From contig JBNJDW010000012.1 of NCBI GenBank assembly GCA_051745265.1, forward strand, positions 1-18,317: a DNA stretch of 18,317 nucleotides, given 5' to 3'. Below the pieces are notes generated by a model, which was not told where the DNA came from, searched no databases, and worked only from the letters and a program-made list of their open reading frames with translations. Every line of letters starts with the position of its first letter. The stretch's first letter is position 1. Made by a program: the position numbers and the translations under genes. Below are positions 13,584-18,317 of the stretch, one piece after another. The DNA is from JBNJDW01 sp051745265. Its GTDB lineage: Bacteria; Pseudomonadota; Alphaproteobacteria; Micavibrionales; CSBR16-224.

Positions 13584-13763
13584 TCAGTCTTTAATTTCGA
13601 TAACCTGTTTACCACGGTACATACCTGTTTTCAGGTCGACATGGTGTGGGCGTACGAATTCGCCTGTGTGTTTGTCTTCGGCATAAGCCGGAGCAGCCAG
13701 GGCATGGTGCGAACGACGCATATCACGCTTTGACTTCGATGTTTTCTTCTTCGGAACTGCCAT
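13584..13763 (-). CDS. rpmF: 50S ribosomal protein bL32
   Basis: A 59-residue large-subunit protein. It opens with MAVPKKKTSKSKRDMRRSHH, the universal bL32 N-terminus, then ALAAPAY, and a HTGEFVRPHHVDLKTGMYRG segment before the ending KQVIEIKD. There are no zinc-binding cysteines, which is normal for the alphaproteobacterial form. AGGTG lies 6 bases before the ATG. It sits between yceD and plsX as in many proteobacteria, but here has its own promoter candidate (13805-13833) and terminator (13535-13562). Confidence 0.96.
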   Translation of the reverse strand: MAVPKKKTSKSKRDMRRSHHALAAPAYAEDKHTGEFVRPHHVDLKTGMYRGKQVIEIKD

Positions 13764-13804
13764 TGTAACACCTGTTCTTTGTAAAGTAATTTAAATCCGG
13801 GATA

Positions 13805-13833
13805 TACATAACCGAATTCATGACCCGTTTCAA
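13805..13833 (-). promoter_or_regulatory. Candidate promoter of rpmF
   Basis: On the - strand TTGAAA (13833 to 13828) is followed after 17 bases by TATGTA (13810 to 13805). The -35 matches 5 of 6, the -10 about half. It lies about 40 bases before the rpmF start, in the 115-bp gap after yceD. Confidence 0.4.
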
Positions 13834-13878
13834 GAGGTTTTACCTGCTTTCTCGCCCGAAAACAAGGTTTTTCTCTGT

Positions 13879-14439
13879 TTAATCTTTTTTCAGCTTGGCC
13901 AGCGCTTCAAAAGGCCGGTGTGTTTTCTCTTCATCCGGCGGCATTTCTTCATCGGTTATATCATGCGAAGCGCCTTCAATCCGCGGGTAAGGGTCAAGTT
14001 CGAGCGCAATATGCTGAGCCACCAGCTCGCCTGTATCTATAATCCCGTTTTCGACAAATTCAGGCGCATCCTTTTCCGGCACCACTTCGACTTCACCGGC
14101 CAGCGGCACCGGCGGCCGGATATCTGTCAGGAACGCTTCAAATTCACTTTCGATATGATCAGAAACCGGATCCAGAGTCACAACACATTCCTGAACCACA
14201 TCAACCGTAAACGTTCCGGTAACCTGAACCATATGTCCGGCCATACGGCGTTTTAAGGACAGATCTGCTGTCAGATTTGATAACTCCAGAATCTCAAACC
14301 TTTCGGCCAGTGCCTTGCATTCTTCCGGCTTTGCCGTAATCGATTTATGCATCGGCTGTTTTTCAGAAATATCGGAAAAACTTACCAGCCTTGAAAATTC
14401 ATGCTTACCCGGCTGTGGTGCCGTATCCTTACTGGTCAT
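13879..14439 (-). CDS. YceD/DUF177 family protein
   Basis: The 186-residue cytoplasmic protein belongs to the DUF177 (YceD) family, which in E. coli and plants is linked to 23S rRNA accumulation and ribosome assembly. It shows FSRLVSFSDI near the N-terminus, a central GTFTVDVVQECVVTLDPV segment (about 75-92) with the family C-x-x-T, DTGELVAQHIALELDPYPR (135-153), and PFEALAKLKKD at the very end. Two Cys of the E. coli-type C-x2-C are reduced to one here. A strong SD GGGAGGG lies 7 bases before the ATG. It is 15 bp after the exonuclease gene and upstream of rpmF, the neighbour with which yceD is nearly always paired. Confidence 0.9.
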   Translation of the reverse strand: MTSKDTAPQPGKHEFSRLVSFSDISEKQPMHKSITAKPEECKALAERFEILELSNLTADLSLKRRMAGHMVQVTGTFTVDVVQECVVTLDPVSDHIESEFEAFLTDIRPPVPLAGEVEVVPEKDAPEFVENGIIDTGELVAQHIALELDPYPRIEGASHDITDEEMPPDEEKTHRPFEALAKLKKD

Positions 14440-14454
14440 GCGGTTTCCCTCCCT

Positions 14455-15030
14455 TTAGGCTTCGAACGGAATCTTATGGCCTTGCGCTTTTAAATGCTTC
14501 AGCGCAGCATGAATTGAATAGACATCATCCATGGCATTATGCTCGCGAATTTCAATATCAACGCCAAAATAATCGGCAAGCTTACCTGAATTGATTTTGC
14601 TGGGATCAACGCCATGCCCCTCAAAATACGGCAAAACAGAATCGGATTTCAGATAATCGACCCAATCTTCACGCTTGTGCAATTCGCAGTTCAGATTAAG
14701 AACTTCGGCATCCTTGCCATAGGCATATATTGTATCGTCTTTTACAAAATCAATAAATTTTTCAAAAGCGACCGGAAACTCTAAGCCCTTTTCAGCAACA
14801 TCTTCATTGGTAATGCCTGTCAGCTCTATAAAAAAATCAGACAATACCGGATTAATCACCGGGCGCAGAATTTCATCAAAACGGTCCATTATTTCAAGGC
14901 TTTCGATATCGACACGGATCGCTCCAATCTGCACCAGTTCCCGTTCCTGCCAGTCTTCTGCCCAGCCAGAATCCATGGCCCCTTCCCAAGTGGTGAATTC
15001 TGTATCATAAATAACTGCGGTACCCGACAT
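14455..15030 (-). CDS. DEDDh-type 3'-5' exonuclease
   Basis: The 191-residue protein has the three exonuclease motifs of the DnaQ/RNase T superfamily: Exo I YDTEFT with Asp9 and Glu11, Exo II YGKDAEVL with Asp107, and Exo III EHNAMDD with His164 and Asp169 (H-x4-D). The phrase ELTGITNEDV (69-78) is also typical. It would cut DNA or RNA from the 3' end with two metal ions; the substrate cannot be told from the sequence. It is not full-length DnaQ, being short and lacking the polymerase-binding tail. SD AGAAGGGA precedes the ATG. It heads a transcript with yceD and is divergent from the bamE gene. Confidence 0.88.
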   Translation of the reverse strand: MSGTAVIYDTEFTTWEGAMDSGWAEDWQERELVQIGAIRVDIESLEIMDRFDEILRPVINPVLSDFFIELTGITNEDVAEKGLEFPVAFEKFIDFVKDDTIYAYGKDAEVLNLNCELHKREDWVDYLKSDSVLPYFEGHGVDPSKINSGKLADYFGVDIEIREHNAMDDVYSIHAALKHLKAQGHKIPFEA

Positions 15031-15042
15031 GACGTTCCCTTC

Positions 15043-15071
15043 TTGTAGAAATAACGATAATCAGCTATACA
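15043..15071 (+). promoter_or_regulatory. Weak promoter candidate for the bamE-like gene
   Basis: TTGTAG (15043-15048) and TATACA (15066-15071) are spaced by 17 bases, 36 bases before the start codon. Both hexamers are only partial matches. The 77-bp gap must also hold the promoter for the divergent exonuclease. Confidence 0.3.
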
Positions 15072-15107
15072 CTATGTCATACAAGGCTTTCGTGACAAGG
15101 ATAAACA

Positions 15108-15563
15108 ATGAACCTGCCGGCAAAAAGACTTATAACTGTTTTTATTCTCGCCATTATGCTGGGCGGCTGTACGGCCGCTGTGCACACACGCGGCAATCTG
15201 GTACCGGATAGCAAGCTGGAACGGATACAGCCGAATGTTTCAACCCAGTATGATGTCAGCAGCATCCTGGGCCCACCCACTGTGGTTGCCCCGTTTGAAC
15301 AGGAAAAAACCTGGTATTATGCCGGGCATCAGACGGAAACCATGGGTGTCTTCAAACATGAAGTCGTAGAAAGCCGTCTGGTTCAGGTTGATTTTGACGA
15401 TACCGGCGTTGTCAGCAATATCGCAGAGCTGGATCCCGAAGACGCCCGTGATATCGATTTTTCACATCGTAAAACAGATACAGCCGGTAAGGAATTTACC
15501 TTTCTGCAGCAATTGGTCGGTAATCTTGGCCGCTTTAACGCCGAAAACGCGGCCAGCCGATAA
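15108..15563 (+). CDS. bamE: BamE/SmpA/OmlA-family outer membrane lipoprotein
   Basis: Small lipoprotein subunit of the BAM machine that inserts beta-barrel proteins in the outer membrane. The 151 residues open with a lipoprotein signal (MNLPAKRL, hydrophobic 8-18) and lipobox LGGC, Cys21. The SmpA/OmlA domain follows (28-110): TRGNLVPDSKLERIQPN, the STQYDVSSILGPPT helix-turn, KTWYYAG (67-73) and LVQVDFDDTGVVSNI (91-105). The tail after 110 is polar and alphaproteobacterial in type. AAGGA (15097-15101) is 6 bases before the ATG. It is divergent from the exonuclease/yceD/rpmF transcript, a conserved alphaproteobacterial arrangement, and convergent with serB, with only 15 bp between the stops. 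Confidence 0.92.
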   Translation: MNLPAKRLITVFILAIMLGGCTAAVHTRGNLVPDSKLERIQPNVSTQYDVSSILGPPTVVAPFEQEKTWYYAGHQTETMGVFKHEVVESRLVQVDFDDTGVVSNIAELDPEDARDIDFSHRKTDTAGKEFTFLQQLVGNLGRFNAENAASR

Positions 15564-15578
15564 ATCTGTCCTGAACCG

Positions 15579-16415
15579 TTACAGCAAGTATATAAGCGCG
15601 CTTAAATCTGTATGAATAATATGCAGATCCGTGGCCTCAATCACTTTCGGTTTTGCATGATAGGCCACCCCGTAGCCTACGGCCTGCAACATCGGAATAT
15701 CATTGGCACCATCCCCGACGGCTATAACCTCTGATGATGTGATGTCCAGATCAGAAACAAGACTGTTGAGCATTTTCAGCTTGGCATCCTTATCCTGGAT
15801 CGGTTGTTTGACCTCTCCGGTCAGCTTTTCTTTGGTAATGACAAATTCATTACCGTGATGGGCATCAAATCCCAGCTTGTCAGCGACATAGCCGGTCACA
15901 TGGGTAAAACCACCTGAAATCAATACACAGGTCATGTCTTTGGCTTTGCAGGCCGCGATCAGCTCCGCCGCGCCATGCGAGATTTCCAGTTTGGGTAACA
16001 GCTCTGTTATCGCCGACTCCGGCAAGCCTTCCAGCATGGCCACCCGTTCGGTCAAAGCCTCGCCAAAATCCAGCTCACCACGCATGGCGCGCTCGGTAAT
16101 GGCGGCAATTGGCCCGGCAATGCCAAAATGGGCGGCCAGATCGTCCAAAGTCTCGCTTTCAATAATCGTTGAATCCATGTCGGCCAGAAGAACTCTGGGC
16201 GGCGGCGCTGTGGTATCAATCACAAAGACATCCATGTCATGCCGGTCAGCCGGCAGGCTGCTGCGCACCTGCGCCACCGGCTGCGGTGACTGGACAATCA
16301 AGGCCCGTTCATTCGCACTGAAGCTGACGTCACTGATTTGACAGCTCATCTCATCGGTCATGGCCACATCTGCTTTTCGGTTATGTTTTGCGACGCAAAT
16401 TATTTTTGAAGGCAT
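15579..16415 (-). CDS. serB: Phosphoserine phosphatase
   Basis: Removes phosphate from L-3-phosphoserine, the last step of serine synthesis. The HAD core runs from about 74: motif I DMDST with Asp79 and Asp81, the cap with ITERAMRGELDF (106-117), motif II LISGGFTHV with SGG (167-169), motif III lysine near 211, and motif IV GDGANDIPML (234-243). The 70-residue N-terminal region is a degenerate ACT-like domain as in other alphaproteobacterial SerB proteins. The ATG at 16415 has GGGA 8 bases upstream, a weak SD. It is divergent from serC, so all three serine pathway enzymes are together. Confidence 0.95.
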   Translation of the reverse strand: MPSKIICVAKHNRKADVAMTDEMSCQISDVSFSANERALIVQSPQPVAQVRSSLPADRHDMDVFVIDTTAPPPRVLLADMDSTIIESETLDDLAAHFGIAGPIAAITERAMRGELDFGEALTERVAMLEGLPESAITELLPKLEISHGAAELIAACKAKDMTCVLISGGFTHVTGYVADKLGFDAHHGNEFVITKEKLTGEVKQPIQDKDAKLKMLNSLVSDLDITSSEVIAVGDGANDIPMLQAVGYGVAYHAKPKVIEATDLHIIHTDLSALIYLL

Positions 16416-16439
16416 TTGGCATTTCCCATGATTCAGGCG

Positions 16440-16467
16440 TTGACGGTCAATATATACTTACTATCAT
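16440..16467 (+). promoter_or_regulatory. Candidate promoter of serC-serA
   Basis: TTGACG (16440-16445) and TATCAT (16462-16467) are spaced by 16 bases, each matching the consensus at 5 of 6. The -35 lies in the palindrome TTGACGGTCAA (16440-16450), which could be an operator in the serB/serC divergent region. Confidence 0.5.
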
Positions 16468-16508
16468 ACGACTCCGATAACATTGCAACGACATAAACGG
16501 TGATTCCC

Positions 16509-17693
16509 ATGGCGCTTTATCCAAAACCAGAAACCAAACCTGTAAACCCCTGCTTTTCTTCGGGTCCTTGCGCAAAACGCCCCGGCTGGTCAGCTGAAAC
16601 CGCTCTTGCCAATGTATTGACAGGCCGTTCGCACCGCGCCAAAGTCGCCGTTGCCCGTTTAAATGAAGTTATTGAACGGTCCCGCGATCTTCTGGACCTG
16701 CCTGAAGGTTACGAGCTGGCGATTGTTCCCGGTTCTGATACCGGCGCCATGGAAATGGCACTGTGGAATCTGCTTGGCCCTAAAGGCGTTGATGTTGTCG
16801 GCTGGGAAGTCTTTGGCAAAATCTGGATCGGCGATATCCTTCAACAGTTAAAGCTGGAGGATGTCCGTAAATTTGAACCGGCCGTATTTGGCGAGCTGCC
16901 CGACCTGTCACAGTTAGACACGGATCGCGATGTGGTCTTTACCTGGAACGGGACCACTGCCGGGGCCGCCATTCCCAACGGGGATTGGATAAAACAGGAC
17001 CGCAAGGGGCTGACCATTTGCGATGCGACATCAGCCATTTTCGCCATGGATATTCCTGTAGACAAGCTGGATGTCATTACCTGGTCATGGCAGAAAGTTC
17101 TGGGCAGTGAGGCGGCGCACGGTATGATCGCGCTCTCTCCACGGGCGATTGAACGGCTTGAAAGCTATACACCGACATGGCCGATCCCAAAAATCCTTCG
17201 CCTGACCAAAGGCGGTAAGCTGAATATGGATCCGTTTATTGGTAAGACGATTAATACGCCTTCCATGCTGGCGGTCGAAGACTGCATTGACGCCCTGAAA
17301 TGGGCCGAAAGCGTCGGCGGGCTTAACGGCATGATCGACCGCAGCCGTCAAAACCTAGAGGTTATCGCAGATTGGGTCGAAAAAAGTGACTGGATTGATT
17401 TTCTGGTCAAGGATCCCGCCGCGCGGGCCTCAACCTCAATCACGCTTGAAATCAATGATCCGTGGTTTTTGGATCAACCCGAAGACAAGCTGTGGCCGTT
17501 TATCAAAGATGTCGTCACGCTGGTTGAAAACGAAGGCGCCGGGTATGATTTTGCCAACCACCGTGATGCCGTACCGGGCTTTCGGATCTGGGGCGGCTCA
17601 ACGGTAGAGGCCGCCGATATTCAGACGCTTTTGCCATGGCTTGACTGGGCGTATCAACAGGTAAAACAGAATTATCAGGCCAAAGCCGCCTGA
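16509..17693 (+). CDS. serC: Phosphoserine aminotransferase, alphaproteobacterial type
   Basis: PLP enzyme converting 3-phosphohydroxypyruvate and glutamate to phosphoserine and 2-oxoglutarate. The 394 residues match the second SerC group (alphaproteobacteria and Methanosarcina) rather than the E. coli type: PCFSSGPCAKRPGW near the start, GRSHRAKVAVARLNEVIE, PGSDTGAMEMALW, VFTWNGTTAG, ICDATSAIFAMD with Asp172, and the PLP lysine in TWSWQKVLGSEAAHG (Lys196). The start is the ATG at 16509 with GGTGA nearby; an upstream in-frame GTG at 16500 has no SD. It is 27 bp before serA, in one operon. Confidence 0.95.
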   Translation: MALYPKPETKPVNPCFSSGPCAKRPGWSAETALANVLTGRSHRAKVAVARLNEVIERSRDLLDLPEGYELAIVPGSDTGAMEMALWNLLGPKGVDVVGWEVFGKIWIGDILQQLKLEDVRKFEPAVFGELPDLSQLDTDRDVVFTWNGTTAGAAIPNGDWIKQDRKGLTICDATSAIFAMDIPVDKLDVITWSWQKVLGSEAAHGMIALSPRAIERLESYTPTWPIPKILRLTKGGKLNMDPFIGKTINTPSMLAVEDCIDALKWAESVGGLNGMIDRSRQNLEVIADWVEKSDWIDFLVKDPAARASTSITLEINDPWFLDQPEDKLWPFIKDVVTLVENEGAGYDFANHRDAVPGFRIWGGSTVEAADIQTLLPWLDWAYQQVKQNYQAKAA

Positions 17694-17720
17694 TCATTAA
17701 AACAGAGGAGTGTGTGTAAA

Positions 17721-18317
17721 ATGGTAAAAGTATTAATCAGCGATAAAATGAGTCCGCTGGCGGAGCAGACTTTTAAATCGCGCGGCGTGGATATCGATTA
17801 CAAACCGGGTCTCAGCCCGGCAGAGCTGGCTGAAATTATCGGTGAGTATGATGGACTTGCCATTCGCTCCTCAACCACGGTGACGCGCGAGCTGCTGGAG
17901 GCCGCGCAAAATCTGAAAGTCATCGGCAGGGCCGGTATCGGTGTTGATAACATTGACCGTCAGGCCGCCACCCAACGCGGCATCGTGGTCATGAACACGC
18001 CTTTTGGAAATTCCATCACCACAGCTGAACATGCCATTGCCATGATGTTTGCCCTGGCCCGCCAGATCCCGCAGGCCAATGAATCGACCCATCAGGGTAA
18101 ATGGGAGAAATCCGGCTTTATGGGCCAGGAACTGTACCGCAAAACTCTGGGTATTATCGGTTGCGGTAATATTGGCGCCATTGTCGCCGACCGCGCCCTT
18201 GGCGTTAAAATGAAAGTCATTGCCTATGATCCGTATCTCAATGAGGAACGGGCGCAGGAGTTGGGCGTTGAAAAAGTGGAACTGGAAGATGTCCTGAAAC
18301 GCGCCGATTACATAACC
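17721..18317 (+). CDS. serA: D-3-phosphoglycerate dehydrogenase, N-terminal part (cut by window end)
   Basis: First enzyme of the serine pathway, oxidising 3-phosphoglycerate with NAD. The 199 residues present start MVKVLISDKMSPLAE and contain the N-terminal substrate part with IRSSTTVT (48-55), GRAGIGVDNID (69-79), NTPFGNSITTAEHAIAMM (92-109) and the NAD-binding GCGNIG (147-152) followed by Asp170 at the end of the second strand. The reading frame stays open to the last base, so the catalytic His, the second half of the substrate domain and any ACT/ASB domains lie outside. GAGGAG (17705-17710) lies 10 bases before the ATG. Confidence 0.95.
   Translation, partial: MVKVLISDKMSPLAEQTFKSRGVDIDYKPGLSPAELAEIIGEYDGLAIRSSTTVTRELLEAAQNLKVIGRAGIGVDNIDRQAATQRGIVVMNTPFGNSITTAEHAIAMMFALARQIPQANESTHQGKWEKSGFMGQELYRKTLGIIGCGNIGAIVADRALGVKMKVIAYDPYLNEERAQELGVEKVELEDVLKRADYIT

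Noticed and set aside
1..18317. Search for an undescribed multi-gene system, CRISPR array, toxin-antitoxin pair, prophage or insertion sequence
   Set aside because: Gene content is core metabolism and translation with conserved neighbour order; no direct repeat array, transposase, terminal repeats or toxin-like partner for the ribbon-helix-helix protein was seen.

Overview
The window reads as core chromosome of a free-living alphaproteobacterium with moderate GC content. Lineage evidence: a cysteine-free bL31, the short alphaproteobacterial type of SerC, an RHH_4-type ribbon-helix-helix protein, the plsX-fabH-ihfA-merR order beside yceD/bamE, and a match to the EcfG general-stress promoter (GGAAC-N16-CGTT). 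ValS is the short archaeal/Rickettsiales-like form, which points to a deep or unusual alphaproteobacterial branch; the genus cannot be fixed from this sequence. No mobile element, CRISPR array, prophage or defence island was found, and nothing looks recently transferred. No intergenic gap exceeds 300 bp.

Layout. 1-1105 (+): rpmE with its own promoter and terminator, then a small heat-shock protein gene (hsp20) with a sigma32-like promoter and a 5' leader that folds like a ROSE RNA thermometer. 1106-1558 (-): a nucleoside 2-deoxyribosyltransferase-like protein, convergent with hsp20. 1646-5804 (+): valS, fumC and a small ribbon-helix-helix gene, tightly packed. 5805-6290 (-): an MgtC-family membrane protein, tail to tail with the previous gene. 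6421-7253 (+): chaB and a PfpI/DJ-1-like gene behind the EcfG-type promoter. 7329-8750 (-): a gamma-carbonic-anhydrase-like protein followed by an OmpA-domain lipoprotein. 8873-9894 (-): rplM-rpsI. 10171-10247 (-): tRNA-Pro(GGG). 10327-15030 (-): read in transcription order, a DEDDh exonuclease, yceD (DUF177), rpmF, plsX, fabH, ihfA and a MerR-family regulator. 15108-15563 (+): a BamE/OmlA lipoprotein, divergent from the exonuclease. 15579 to the end: serB (-) divergent from serC-serA (+); serA is cut by the window edge.

How the genes work together. Most are housekeeping: ribosomal proteins (bL31, uS9, uL13, bL32), the start of phospholipid and fatty acid synthesis (PlsX, FabH), the complete phosphorylated serine pathway (SerA, SerC, SerB), outer-membrane assembly (BamE), the TCA cycle (FumC) and tRNA charging (ValS). 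Stress biology is concentrated in hsp20 and chaB-pfpI. The more interesting content is regulatory: the thermometer-like leader, the EcfG promoter, and an intrinsic terminator that separates rpmF from plsX. I see no convincing undescribed multi-gene system.
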